64,000 nt of DNA from Rhodospirillales bacterium (GTDB lineage: Bacteria > Pseudomonadota > Alphaproteobacteria > SMXQ01): NCBI GenBank assembly GCA_018666775.1, contig JABIXC010000017.1:248001-312000 (forward strand), read 5' to 3'. The notes under the pieces are model-generated. The model saw nothing but the letters and a program-made list of their open reading frames with translations, was not told where the DNA came from and did no database searches. Of this stretch, positions 19,493 to 28,682 are shown piece after piece (positions within the stretch are counted from its first letter, which is position 1; each line of letters opens with the position of its first letter). A program made the translations under genes and the position numbers.

Positions 19493-20338
19493 CTATTTAT
19501 TATCGTCATCGTCATCTTCGTCATCATTATCACCCTCATCATCCCAGTCATCATCCATTTTTTGGGCACGGCTTTGGGCAATTCTGACGGCGATAATTGA
19601 AATTTCATAAAGCACGATGATGGGCAACGCCAGCCCCACTTGAGAGATAACATCCGGTGGGGTCAGGACGGCGGCAACAACAAAGGTAATGACAAGGGCG
19701 TATTTACGTTTGGCGGCCAGCGTTTCTGCCGTAACCAGCCCGGCCCGGCCCATCAATGTCAGGGCAACGGGAAGCTGGAAACAAATGCCAAAGGCAAAGA
19801 TCAGTTTCATCACCAATGCCAGATATTCAGCAACCCGGGCTTCCAGCTGTATCGGCAATTGGCCCGGCCCACCGGGTGTCTCAAAACTGACGAAAAATGC
19901 CCAGGCCAGCGGAAAGATGAAATAGTAAACAAGCGCGCCGCCCATAAAGAATAAAATGGGTGTTGCGGCTAAAAATGGCAGGAAGGCTTTCTTTTCATTC
20001 CGATACAGCCCCGGTGCGATGAACATCCAAAGCTGCATGGAAATAAAAGGAAAGGACAGGAATGCACCCGCCCACAGCGACACTTTGACATAAGTGAAAA
20101 ACGTCTCCGTCAGGCCGGTAAAGATCATGCGCCGCCCCGGTTCACCGTTGTAAACATCGGCTAAGGGGCGAACCAGAAAGGCAAAAATTTCATCGGCAAA
20201 GGCGTAGCACGCAAGAAAGGCCACAAGCAGGGCTGCGAATGAATAGATCAACCGGTTGCGCAATTCCAACAGGTGATCCAGCAACGCCATCTTTTGCGCT
20301 TTCAGGGGATCTGGCTGATCTGGATGGATGGTGTTCAC
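19493..20338 (-). CDS. tatC: Twin-arginine translocase subunit TatC
   Basis: TatC is the multispanning receptor for twin-arginine signal peptides. The 281-residue protein has the conserved N-terminal [14 protein letters not shown] and six predicted helices, including [19 protein letters not shown] in the first cytoplasmic loop. The C-terminus is an Asp-rich tail with more than 15 acidic residues, longer than usual. The start is a GTG directly after the tatB stop codon; an AGGAAAA ribosome site inside tatB supports it. The window also holds a twin-arginine substrate, the molybdenum hydroxylase at 36397. Confidence 0.95.
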   Translation of the reverse strand: MNTIHPDQPDPLKAQKMALLDHLLELRNRLIYSFAALLVAFLACYAFADEIFAFLVRPLADVYNGEPGRRMIFTGLTETFFTYVKVSLWAGAFLSFPFISMQLWMFIAPGLYRNEKKAFLPFLAATPILFFMGGALVYYFIFPLAWAFFVSFETPGGPGQLPIQLEARVAEYLALVMKLIFAFGICFQLPVALTLMGRAGLVTAETLAAKRKYALVITFVVAAVLTPPDVISQVGLALPIIVLYEISIIAVRIAQSRAQKMDDDWDDEGDNDDEDDDDDNK

Positions 20339-20734
20339 TTAAGCTTTTTCCTCAGGTGTGCCGGTTTTGTCTTTTTTTGGCGCGGGGGCATCTTGTGATT
20401 TTTCTGAAGGACCTGCGATTGCTTCGACATCATCTTTGTCTGTTTGGGCATCGGCGTTAATGCCATCGGCCAGTTCCCCTTTAGGGTCGATGGCTTTTTC
20501 GATTTCTTCATCCATTCTGAAATCACGAAGGGCATTCATCTCATCGCGAACGCCATCAACGCCAGAATCGCGTGCCATTTCTTCGATGTTTTCCTGAAAG
20601 TGTCGGCCCATGGCCCGCATTTGGGAAATCCATTTCCCGATGGTGTGCAAGACCCCGGGCAGGTCTTTTGGTCCGATGACAACGACCATCACGATAATGA
20701 CGACCATCATCTCTACCCAGCCGATATCAAACAT
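20339..20734 (-). CDS. tatB: Twin-arginine translocase subunit TatB
   Basis: TatB works with TatC in binding twin-arginine precursors. It starts with the typical MFDIGWVEMMVVIIVM and GPKDLPGVLHTIGKW: one membrane helix, a hinge and an amphipathic helix. A charged tail rich in Asp, Lys and Pro follows, 131 residues in total. It sits directly before tatC and 42 bases after tatA. Confidence 0.95.
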   Translation of the reverse strand: MFDIGWVEMMVVIIVMVVVIGPKDLPGVLHTIGKWISQMRAMGRHFQENIEEMARDSGVDGVRDEMNALRDFRMDEEIEKAIDPKGELADGINADAQTDKDDVEAIAGPSEKSQDAPAPKKDKTGTPEEKA

Positions 20735-20776
20735 GTGCGCTTACCCGCTCAGGGTGGTTAAACACCACCGATGAGC

Positions 20777-21010
20777 TTAACCTTTTTTGTTTTCGACTTC
20801 GGCTTTTTCAGATTTAGCCGAAGATGTGGCCGTGCCGGAAGATTTACTTCCTTCAAGGTCTTTTTTGTCCCCGTCTTCATCAGCCATGCCAGATTTGAAA
20901 TTTTTGATGCCCTTGGCAACATCACCCATAACATGGGGCAATTTGCCTGCGCCAAAAATGATAAGGACAATGGCCAAAATAATTACGACCTGCCAGACGC
21001 CAATGCTCAT
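20777..21010 (-). CDS. tatA: Twin-arginine translocase subunit TatA
   Basis: TatA oligomers form the pore for folded Tat substrates. The 77-residue protein begins [20 protein letters not shown], then [19 protein letters not shown], the family's helix-hinge-amphipathic helix pattern, and ends in a Lys/Glu/Ser-rich tail. ATG 21010 is chosen because it opens the canonical sequence; the frame continues upstream to 21157 with unrelated residues. In many relatives scpB precedes tatA directly. Here an iron transporter lies between them. Confidence 0.95.
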   Translation of the reverse strand: MSIGVWQVVIILAIVLIIFGAGKLPHVMGDVAKGIKNFKSGMADEDGDKKDLEGSKSSGTATSSAKSEKAEVENKKG

Positions 21011-21095
21011 GGTGCTACTCCGTTTATGGATGCCTTCAATTGGCACGGATAATGGCAGAAAGATGGAGGCAGGGCAACGGAGGGCAACAGAACCC

Positions 21096-22241
21096 TTAGG
21101 GGCGGCTGTTATCGGCCCCGGTATCACTGAAATTGGTGCGGATAGAACCCCCGTCATTTAACCTGCCACTGTCTGAATTGCTCAGCCCCGGGAAAACAAA
21201 GGTTTGATCGGGGTCCAGTGTCACCGTGATATGGGACCCTGTTTCGGGGATATAATGCCCGGCGGTGCGGGATCGAAGCTGAATGTTTGTGCCCCTGAAA
21301 TCCCCAAAATCAAGGGTTGTCAGGATTGAACGTCGCAAAAACCGGGAGCCTTTGACGCAAGCCTCCGCCTTGCCAATGCCGCCTTTCGCATCGAAGCGAA
21401 GGCTTTCGGGCCGGATAAAGACCTCTGCCGGGGCGTTGTCGGGAAGCCCCGGTGCGGGGATCGGGCCAAAGGGCGTTTCAACATGGCCTTTTTCAACCAC
21501 CCCGCTGAAGACGTTGCTGGATGCAAAAAACCGGACCGCAAAGGGGCTGTTGGGCTTGCAATATAATTCTTCAGGGTTTCCTGATTGGACGATTTCACCC
21601 TTGTTCATCAAGGCAATGTGATCACAAAGATACATGGCTTCTTCTGGATCATGGGTGACAAGAATGGCTGCTGTCCCCTGCTCGCTCAGAATGCGCAAGG
21701 TGTCGTTGCGAATGACGCCGCGAAGATCAGGATCAAGGCCGGAAAAAGGTTCATCCAAAAGCACCAGTTTCGGGCTCGGGGCCAAAGCACGGGCCAGGGC
21801 GACCCGCTGCTGCTGGCCACCAGATAATTGATGAGGATAGACATCGGCATATTTGGCCATGCCGACTTGTTCCAGAACTTCCATGGTGCGGCGCTTTTGC
21901 TCCCCTTTGGGACGGTTTTCAATCCCAAACACCACGTTTTTGTAAACGTTGAGATGTGGAAACAAGGCGTAGTCCTGAAACACCAGCCCAATGCCTCTGT
22001 TTTCAGGGGGGATTTCTGCGTCTCCGCCAGCAAGAACCGTTTCATCCATGGTGATGCGCCCGACTTGCAATTCTTCTAAACCGGCAATCAGGCGAAGGGT
22101 TGTCGTCTTGCCGCACCCCGACGGGCCAATCAAGGCCATGACTTCGCCCCGGTTCATCTTCAGGCTGATATCGTTGAGGACAAGTTCACCGTCTTCAAAG
22201 GCGTGTGATATGTGCTCCAGCATTAAAAAAGTATCAGGCAA
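21096..22241 (-). CDS. fbpC: Ferric-iron ABC transporter, ATP-binding protein (FbpC type)
   Basis: The ATPase of a periplasmic-binding-protein-dependent Fe3+ importer. Walker A is GPSGCGKTT, the ABC signature is [15 protein letters not shown], Walker B is [12 protein letters not shown], and the switch is [17 protein letters not shown]-like C-terminal domain follows after residue 240. The product has 381 residues. The frame opens with TTG at 22241, six bases after the permease stop; an ATG six codons later is an alternative. It is the last gene of the three-gene iron operon. Confidence 0.93.
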   Translation of the reverse strand: MPDTFLMLEHISHAFEDGELVLNDISLKMNRGEVMALIGPSGCGKTTTLRLIAGLEELQVGRITMDETVLAGGDAEIPPENRGIGLVFQDYALFPHLNVYKNVVFGIENRPKGEQKRRTMEVLEQVGMAKYADVYPHQLSGGQQQRVALARALAPSPKLVLLDEPFSGLDPDLRGVIRNDTLRILSEQGTAAILVTHDPEEAMYLCDHIALMNKGEIVQSGNPEELYCKPNSPFAVRFFASSNVFSGVVEKGHVETPFGPIPAPGLPDNAPAEVFIRPESLRFDAKGGIGKAEACVKGSRFLRRSILTTLDFGDFRGTNIQLRSRTAGHYIPETGSHITVTLDPDQTFVFPGLSNSDSGRLNDGGSIRTNFSDTGADNSRP

Positions 22242-22247
22242 CGTATA

Positions 22248-23903
22248 CTACTCCCTACTCTCGGTGGGCGAACCGATACGGCTTGATCCGGGCCTGGATC
22301 GTGCAATGGCAAGGCTTAACAAAACGACCGGAATAATACCAACAACGACAATGGCAAGGGCCGCACTGGAAGCATCGGCTAGCCTTTCGTCAGAGGCTAA
22401 CTGATATGTTCGAATGGCTAAAGTATCAAAATTAAAGGGCCTTAAAATCAAGGTTGCAGGCAATTCTTTCATAACGTCGACAAAAACCAAAAGCCCGGCT
22501 GTTAGCAAGGTGCCAGACATGATTGGAAAATGTGTGCGCAATAAAATCTGTCCGGGTTTTTTGCCAAGGGTTCGTGCGGCGTCATCCATGTTCGGCGTGA
22601 TTTTAGCCAGCGATGCTTCTACGGCGTTAAATGAAACGGCAAGGAACCGAACCAGATACGCAAAAATAACCGCAACAATGGTCCCTGAAAAAATCAGGCC
22701 CGGTTCAACGTTCAGCGTCGCACGGGACCAGTCATTGATGGTTCCGTCCAACCATGAAAATGGGATCAAGATGCCAACCGCGATAACAGCACCCGGGATG
22801 GCGTACCCCATACTGGCAAGGCGTGCAGCAGCTTTGGTTAGGGGCGTGGGCCTTAGGCGTAATCCATAGGCCATGACCGTTGCAATGGCGGCAGCCAACA
22901 CAGCCGCCGTTGCGGCAAGGGTGAAGCTGTTAAAGGCCAGTTCAAAAAAGTGACGATCAACCATGGTGTCGGCCGTTTCCAGCGACCATGAAAGAAGGGT
23001 GCCAGCAGGAATGAAAAAGCCCAAAAGAACCGGCAAAATACAAGCTGTGATGGCGAGCCCTTTGCGTAATCCGCGCAATTGATAACCCGAAATAGAGCGA
23101 TAGCGTTGGGTTGTGTGATGGGTTCGGCCCTGTCCCCGTGATAATCGTTCGCCAAGGATCAACAGCAAAACAAAAATCATCAGCATGGCCGCCAATTGTG
23201 CGGCGGCGGCGGGTTCACCCAATCCATACCAGGTTCGAAAAATGCCCGTGGTAAAGGTGTCCACCGCAAAATATTGCACGGTTCCAAAATCATTCAGGGT
23301 TTCCATCAGTGCCAATACCACGCCCGTTGCAATGGCGGGCCGTGCCAGCGGTAAGGCGACGGACCGGAACCCCTGCCATGGGGTGCGCCCCAGCGTGCGC
23401 GATACTTCCAGAACACAAATCGATTGCTCCAGAAATGCCGCACGCGACAACAGATAAACATAGGGGTAAAGCACCAGGGTCATCATGGTCATGGCGCCCG
23501 GCAGGTTGCGGATTTCCGGGAACCAGTATTGCCCTATTTCAAGCCCTGAAAGCGCGCGGATTGTTTCCTGGACCGGGCCTGCCGCATCAAGAAGCCCGGT
23601 ATAGGTATAGGCAATGACATAGGCAGGCATGGCCATGGGCAACAAAAGACACCATTCAAACAGCTTTGCGCCTGGGAACCGGCACATGGTGACCAGCCAC
23701 GCTGTGCCCACACCAATGATCAAGGTCCCGGTGCCAACACCGATCATCAACAGCAGTGAATTGGTTACATAAGAGGCAAGTAAGGTTGATGCCAGATGTT
23801 TCCAGACGTCACCAGCGGGCACAAATATATGGGCAAGGATCACCAGAACAGGCACGGCAAACAAGGCCGCAATGGCGATTGTGATGACGGTCCAGCGGTT
23901 CAT
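22248..23903 (-). CDS. fbpB: Ferric-iron ABC transporter, fused permease (FbpB type)
   Basis: The inner-membrane channel of the Fe3+ importer. It is a duplicated permease with about twelve helices and two EAA-type cytoplasmic loops (EVSRTLGRTPWQGFRSVALPL and DAARTLGKKPGQILLRTHFPI). From the first ATG, 23903, it has 551 residues. The open frame continues upstream with a family-like N-terminus (including RPRTGFTVRG) to a CTG at 23987. That codon is preceded by a strong GGAGG, so the true protein may be 28 residues longer. It lies between the binding-protein and ATPase genes. Confidence 0.93.
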   Translation of the reverse strand: MNRWTVITIAIAALFAVPVLVILAHIFVPAGDVWKHLASTLLASYVTNSLLLMIGVGTGTLIIGVGTAWLVTMCRFPGAKLFEWCLLLPMAMPAYVIAYTYTGLLDAAGPVQETIRALSGLEIGQYWFPEIRNLPGAMTMMTLVLYPYVYLLSRAAFLEQSICVLEVSRTLGRTPWQGFRSVALPLARPAIATGVVLALMETLNDFGTVQYFAVDTFTTGIFRTWYGLGEPAAAAQLAAMLMIFVLLLILGERLSRGQGRTHHTTQRYRSISGYQLRGLRKGLAITACILPVLLGFFIPAGTLLSWSLETADTMVDRHFFELAFNSFTLAATAAVLAAAIATVMAYGLRLRPTPLTKAAARLASMGYAIPGAVIAVGILIPFSWLDGTINDWSRATLNVEPGLIFSGTIVAVIFAYLVRFLAVSFNAVEASLAKITPNMDDAARTLGKKPGQILLRTHFPIMSGTLLTAGLLVFVDVMKELPATLILRPFNFDTLAIRTYQLASDERLADASSAALAIVVVGIIPVVLLSLAIARSRPGSSRIGSPTESRE

Positions 23904-24011
23904 GCCCCGAACCGTAAATCCAGTGCGGGGCCTTGCCTCTTTCAGGTCCGGCGGCGAATCACCGGGAATGGGTATATGCGTGCTCAGTGTGTGGCTCCTC
24001 CGGCCTTATCC

Positions 24012-25103
24012 CTAGCGCCAACCCGCTTTATCCATGATGCGGACAGCATCGGCATTGTAACGTGCAAAATTCACAACGTTTATGTGGTCGGCCTTAAAGG
24101 CCCCCCAGGCTTTCACAATGCCAGATAATGGAATGTCTGCGCGAACCGGATATTCATAATTCGCATTGGCATATTTTTTCTGTGATTTTTTACGCAACAG
24201 AAATTCAATCAACCGGGTGGCGTTTTTTACATTTTTCGCATGTCGTGTAATGCCAACACCGGATATGTTGATATGCGCCCCTCTTCCCGCACCCTGATTT
24301 GGAAAAAACACCCCAATCTTTGCAACCAGTGCTTTGTCTTTGGCTTTTTTAGAGGCTGTTAATCGCCCAAGATAATAGGTGTTGGAAATAGCAATATCTG
24401 CAACGCCCGCACCGACGCCACGGATTTGGTCGCGGTCACCGCCTTTAGGTTTGCGTGCAAAATTTGCTGTAAATCCTTTTGCCCAAGCCAGCGTTTTTTC
24501 CTTGCCCATTGTGGCGATCAAGGATGCGACCAGGGATTGGTTGTAGATGTTGTTGGACGACCGGATCAGGATGCGGCCTTTCCATTTTTTATCTTTGAGG
24601 CCTTCATAGGTCGAAAGCGCAGACGGTTTAACCCGATCAAGGTGGTACATAATGACCCGCGCCCTGATTGTCAGGCCAACCCAATGGCCTTTGGGGTCAC
24701 GTAATCGTTTGGGGACCGCTTTATAGATTTTTTCGGAACGTATGGGTTGAAACAAGTTGGCTTTTTGGGCGCGTCCAAGATTGCCTGCATCGACGGTGAC
24801 CAAAAGATCGGCGGGTGAATTGCGGCCTTCCCGCTTTAGGCGCTGAAACAGGGCGTTATCTTTTCCCTGCACGGTGTTGACCTTGATTCCGGTTTCTTTT
24901 TCAAAGGCCTTAAAAAGATCTTGATCCGCTTTGTAATGTCTTGATGTGTAAATGTTGACCTGTTCCGCTGCCGTCACTGGCTGGGCCGTCATTGTTGCAA
25001 ACCCAACCACCAAACCGATTGCTATCCCTAGATTTTTTATGGGGTTCTTTTTTATGAACCTGTCTAGATTTTGGATTTTTCCGAACACAATACTTTTATG
25101 CAT
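24012..25103 (-). CDS. fbpA: Ferric-iron ABC transporter, periplasmic binding protein (FbpA type)
   Basis: A 363-residue Fe3+-binding periplasmic protein. A basic N-terminus and hydrophobic segment end in VTAAEQVNIYTSRHY, marking signal peptidase cleavage near residue 46. Tyr in YTSRHY and the Tyr pair in ISNTYYLG (about residue 240) match the iron-ligand tyrosines of the FbpA/FutA family. An AAGGA ribosome site precedes the ATG. It is the first gene of the operon, and a Fur-box palindrome lies about 40 bases upstream, so iron-repressed expression is likely. Confidence 0.93.
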   Translation of the reverse strand: MHKSIVFGKIQNLDRFIKKNPIKNLGIAIGLVVGFATMTAQPVTAAEQVNIYTSRHYKADQDLFKAFEKETGIKVNTVQGKDNALFQRLKREGRNSPADLLVTVDAGNLGRAQKANLFQPIRSEKIYKAVPKRLRDPKGHWVGLTIRARVIMYHLDRVKPSALSTYEGLKDKKWKGRILIRSSNNIYNQSLVASLIATMGKEKTLAWAKGFTANFARKPKGGDRDQIRGVGAGVADIAISNTYYLGRLTASKKAKDKALVAKIGVFFPNQGAGRGAHINISGVGITRHAKNVKNATRLIEFLLRKKSQKKYANANYEYPVRADIPLSGIVKAWGAFKADHINVVNFARYNADAVRIMDKAGWR

Positions 25104-25141
25104 CTTCCTATTTCCTTCTTTCTATTCTGAATATCATTAGA

Positions 25142-25156
25142 TGATAATAATTATCA
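25142..25156. promoter_or_regulatory. Fur box upstream of fbpA
   Basis: TGATAATAATTATCA is a perfect 7-1-7 palindrome around a central A, matching the core Fur site. It is centred 46 bases upstream of the fbpA start codon, in AT-rich DNA between scpB and fbpA, where the operon promoter must lie. The motif and position are seen in the sequence; iron-dependent repression follows from the known Fur family. Confidence 0.82.
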
Positions 25157-25220
25157 ATAGCGTTTATAAGTACTCCGTTATGATATTACAAGATTTGATT
25201 TAAGGTAATGGAACGTGGCC

Positions 25221-26054
25221 TTAGTCTGGCGGGTTGATGGTATCGGGATTGTTTTCAGGGGTATCTTCGTCTTGCGGGGTGTCTTCTTCCGGGGAGTTGA
25301 CAAGATCATCCTCAAGGGCAATCAATTCATCCGCTTCATCATTCTCATCTTCAGGCTCAGAATCAATATCGTCACCCTCATTAAAGGCGGTGGGTTGCAT
25401 ATCCGTGATTTGCATAGAGGGTCGTTTGTCCAAAAGCCCGGCCGCTTTGAGGTCTTCCAACCCGGGTAGGTCAGCAATGGATTCAATGCCGAATTCAACC
25501 AAGAATGTGGGCGACGTGCCCCAGGTTGTTGGCCGTCCAGCGGTGCGGCGTTTCCCCTTTGGGCCAATCCAACCCGCTTCAAGAAGCGCATCCAACGTGC
25601 CCCTTGATAGGCTAACGCCCCGGGTTTCTTCAATTTCTGCACGGGTTACCGGCTGGTGATAGGCAATGATGGCAAGGGTTTCCATGGCTGCGCGTGAAAG
25701 CCGGCGGGATACAGATTTGTAAACGCGCAGTTGATCGGCAAGATCTGTTGCTGTGCGGAAAAACCAGCGCCCACCCGCTTCGGCTAAATTGAACCCATGA
25801 TTTTCATAGTGATCTTTTAAGGCGGCCAAAAGTCCTTGAATATCGGCGCCGTCAGGCATCCTGTCGGCCATTGTCTTTTCGGGCAAGGGTTCGGGGGATG
25901 CAAAAATGATGGCTTCTAGCAACCGCAAATGTTGGGAATCGGGTTCGCCTGCAGAAGATGCCTCCCCTGCCCCTGCCCCGGCCCCATCAGGACCTTCTGG
26001 TGTTTCAGGGCCAGCGTTATCTGCTTCTCTATTTTGTTCTTCAATTTCGTTCAT
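25221..26054 (-). CDS. scpB: Segregation and condensation protein B
   Basis: ScpB is the winged-helix dimer of the SMC-ScpAB condensin. The core (about residues 42-195) holds RLLEAIIFASPEPLPEKTM, ETLAIIAYHQPVTRAEIEE, VSLSRGTLDALLEAGWI and GRPTTWGTSPTFLVEFGI, the standard ScpB landmarks. It is flanked by an Ala/Gly/Glu-rich leader and a strongly acidic C-terminal tail of about 60 residues. At 277 residues it is longer than the usual 180-230. It lies 21 bases after scpA. Confidence 0.94.
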   Translation of the reverse strand: MNEIEEQNREADNAGPETPEGPDGAGAGAGEASSAGEPDSQHLRLLEAIIFASPEPLPEKTMADRMPDGADIQGLLAALKDHYENHGFNLAEAGGRWFFRTATDLADQLRVYKSVSRRLSRAAMETLAIIAYHQPVTRAEIEETRGVSLSRGTLDALLEAGWIGPKGKRRTAGRPTTWGTSPTFLVEFGIESIADLPGLEDLKAAGLLDKRPSMQITDMQPTAFNEGDDIDSEPEDENDEADELIALEDDLVNSPEEDTPQDEDTPENNPDTINPPD

Positions 26055-26075
26055 GGACGCATTTGTTCCTGTTTA

Positions 26076-26888
26076 TTAATCTTCGCGGTTTCGGGCGCGG
26101 ATATAAATGGGCCTGAAGGCACCGTCTTGGCGCAGTTCGGCATGGCCTTGTCGTACCAGTTCCAGGGTGGCTGCAAAGGTTGATGCAAGGGCTGAGCGCA
26201 TGAGAATGCCGTCCTTCAGATTTTCGGGAAGGAACGTTGAAAGGCTTCCCCAATCTGGCATTTGCCCCAAAAGTGACCGCAGGCGGTCAACGGCTTGTTC
26301 TACGGAATATAATTCCTGAGGGGTTATGTGCAGGACTGAATCGGTTTCACGGCTTTGTATCTGGCCATAACAGCGCAAGAGTTCATAAAGGCTGGGTTCA
26401 TAGATGGCCTCAGTGACCACATCGGTGCGTTCCGTCATGCCATGGGCAAATACATCGCGCCCCATCAAGGACCTGTCAAATAACCCAACCCCGGCCTTTT
26501 GCATGGATTCCAGTCGACGCAGCTGAAATGCCAGTGCATCGGCCATTTGCTGCCCTGTTGGCTGTTCTTCCGTATTGTCGACGGGAAGCAGAAGTCTGGA
26601 TTTGAGGTAAGCAAGCCACGCCGCTGTCACAAGGTAGTCTGCGGCCACTTCCAGGCTGATCCGTTGGGCATGGGCTATAAACGCCAGATATTGATCCGCA
26701 AGGGCCAGAATTGAAATTTTGGTGATGTCGACTTTTTGGTCCCGGGCCAGGGTCAAAAGCAGGTCAATGGGGCCTTCAAAACCATCAAGGTCCAAAAGTA
26801 ATTGGCCCTCCAGTCCAATAACGGCATCCGGTGCCGGCATTGAATCTTTTGAATCTGGGACTTCTTTGAAATTTTCTGGTTCATTCAT
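26076..26888 (-). CDS. scpA: Segregation and condensation protein A
   Basis: ScpA is the kleisin that bridges the SMC heads. The N-terminal region has LDGFEGPIDLLLTLARDQKVDIT, shown here only in part as FEGPIDLLLTLARDQ, and YLVTAAWLAYLKSRLLLP. A C-terminal winged helix follows (RSALASTFAATLELVRQGHAEL). It has 270 residues, normal length. It is transcribed just before scpB, with the M50 protease gene 38 bases upstream. Confidence 0.95.
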   Translation of the reverse strand: MNEPENFKEVPDSKDSMPAPDAVIGLEGQLLLDLDGFEGPIDLLLTLARDQKVDITKISILALADQYLAFIAHAQRISLEVAADYLVTAAWLAYLKSRLLLPVDNTEEQPTGQQMADALAFQLRRLESMQKAGVGLFDRSLMGRDVFAHGMTERTDVVTEAIYEPSLYELLRCYGQIQSRETDSVLHITPQELYSVEQAVDRLRSLLGQMPDWGSLSTFLPENLKDGILMRSALASTFAATLELVRQGHAELRQDGAFRPIYIRARNRED

Positions 26889-26926
26889 GGTGTTATATTA
26901 ACCGTAAACCGGCCCCGTGTCAGGTC

Positions 26927-27622
26927 TTAGCCATGCCCCGTCATGGTGCCGATCAGCTTCATAAAAAACTGCACCGGCGTGCCAATCAGCCATGGAAAAA
27001 TATTGAGATTAATACCCAGCGTTCGTCCGATATAGGGCAGAAGAAACAAGGCACCAATCAAGATCATCATGCCAAACCGTTCCAGCCGTGCCAGCGGCAT
27101 GGCAATCGGGTCAGGAAGGATTCCAACTGCGATCCTTCCCCCATCCAGTGGTGGTAAAGGTATAAGATTAAAGATGGCAATTATAATATTGATATAAAAG
27201 GAATTTAATAAGTTGTCAGCGATCCAGGGTGCAGCGGATGCAGGCACCAAAAAGATAAGATGCATCAAAAGTGCCGAGATAATGGCTAGCGCAAAATTTG
27301 TGGCAGGTCCGGCAGCGGCAACCCATACCATGTCAGTTCGCGGGCGGTTCAGCCTGGAAAAATTCACGGGAACGGGCTTGGCATAGCCAAACAGGAAGGG
27401 CGCGCTTGATATCAGAAGCAAGGCGGGGATCAGAACCGTGCCGAATGGATCAACATGGCGCAGTGGATTGAGGCTAATCCGTCCTTCACGGAGCGCGGTA
27501 TCGTCGCCCAAACGTAGTGCGGCATAGCCATGGGCGGCTTCATGCAGGGTAATGGCCAGCAAAAGGGGCAAAATCCAGATAGAGGCTGTGTACAATGCCT
27601 GATCCCAGTGGCCACCCATCAT
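26927..27622 (-). CDS. Site-2 protease family (M50) membrane metalloprotease
   Basis: A 231-residue membrane protein with the zinc motif HEAAH inside the second helix (LLLAITLHEAAHGYAALRLG), then PLRHVDPFGTVLIP. A third ligand lies in IPLPPLDGGRI near residue 160. This is the compact Rip-type site-2 protease with no PDZ domain. Its substrate is unknown. Its ATG overlaps the nagZ stop as ATGA, indicating coupling to nagZ and to scpA downstream, the usual alphaproteobacterial order. Confidence 0.9.
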   Translation of the reverse strand: MMGGHWDQALYTASIWILPLLLAITLHEAAHGYAALRLGDDTALREGRISLNPLRHVDPFGTVLIPALLLISSAPFLFGYAKPVPVNFSRLNRPRTDMVWVAAAGPATNFALAIISALLMHLIFLVPASAAPWIADNLLNSFYINIIIAIFNLIPLPPLDGGRIAVGILPDPIAMPLARLERFGMMILIGALFLLPYIGRTLGINLNIFPWLIGTPVQFFMKLIGTMTGHG

Positions 27623-28668
27623 TGGTCTTCTCCCAGCGTTTCAAGCATATCGTTCAGTTCCGCTTCCACGCCCTCAAGCTCGCACCCAACTGGCGGTTGC
27701 CCCATGATGCCAGAAGATTGGGCCAGCTTTTCCGCAGTGGCCGTGCTGATTTCCGGCGTGTTGGTTACCACCGCCACCATTTCCATCATGTCTCCGTTGC
27801 AATGCAGGTTTAGATCGCAACCAGCCTGAATGGCATCAATGGCGCGCTGTCCCATGGGGCCTGACAGGGCATTCATGGATAGATCATCGGAAATTAAGAT
27901 GCCACCGAACCCGATATCCCCTCTGATCACGGTCTCAATAACCGTTTTTGAAAGGGTTGCTGGATGGTCGGGGTCTATGTCTGTGAAAACCACATGGGCC
28001 GTCATGGCCCAAGGCATTGGAATGCCCTCTTTCCCCGCAGCCCTGGCAATGGCTGCAAACGGAATAAAATCGCTTTGTTGTAAAACCGCCCGCTCGGTGT
28101 CAACCAAAGGCAATGCCTTGTGGCTGTCATTGGTGGCTCGGCCATGGCCGGGGATGTGTTTGATGATTGGCAAGACACCGACATCCATCAGGCCAAGGCA
28201 GAATGCAGCGCCAAGGGCGCAAACCCGCTCTGGCTCTGAACCAAATGCGCGATTGCCAATGATGGCATCGGCATTTTTAACCGGAATGTCCAGTACCGGG
28301 GCGCAATCAACCGTGATTCCAAGATCAATCAGTTCCATCCCGATCAATTGGGCATTTAGCCGGGCTGCATGTTGTGCATCGGCCGGGTTTTTATCCCAAA
28401 GTGCTCCAAACTTTTCTGCAGGTGGTGCTTCGCGCCAATGGGGCGGGCGAAGCCGTGCGACGGCCCCACCCTCTTGATCAATCAGGACCGGCGCATCATC
28501 CCTGCCCACGGCTTCGCGCAAACTGACGACAAGAGACCTGATTTGGTCAGGTGTTTCGCAATTGCGCGCGAACAGAATGAATCCCAAAGGATCGGCGTGG
28601 TGAAAGAAGTCTCTTTCTGCCTCTGTGAGATCAAGTCCTGAAAGACCAAGGATTGCAGCGCGGGGCAT
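27619..28668 (-). CDS. nagZ: Beta-N-acetylhexosaminidase (muropeptide recycling)
   Basis: NagZ is a cytosolic glycoside hydrolase family 3 enzyme that removes N-acetylglucosamine from recycled muropeptides. The family motif KHIPGHGRATNDSHKALP, with the catalytic His and Asp, is intact. DQEGGAVARLRPPHW and the nucleophile region GGILISDDLSMNAL, with Asp in SDDLSM, are also present. It has 349 residues, normal for the family. It is followed by the M50 gene with a four-base overlap and preceded by the SPOR gene. Confidence 0.95.
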   Translation of the reverse strand: MPRAAILGLSGLDLTEAERDFFHHADPLGFILFARNCETPDQIRSLVVSLREAVGRDDAPVLIDQEGGAVARLRPPHWREAPPAEKFGALWDKNPADAQHAARLNAQLIGMELIDLGITVDCAPVLDIPVKNADAIIGNRAFGSEPERVCALGAAFCLGLMDVGVLPIIKHIPGHGRATNDSHKALPLVDTERAVLQQSDFIPFAAIARAAGKEGIPMPWAMTAHVVFTDIDPDHPATLSKTVIETVIRGDIGFGGILISDDLSMNALSGPMGQRAIDAIQAGCDLNLHCNGDMMEMVAVVTNTPEISTATAEKLAQSSGIMGQPPVGCELEGVEAELNDMLETLGEDQ

Positions 28669-28682
28669 AGATCAGCCAAGCA

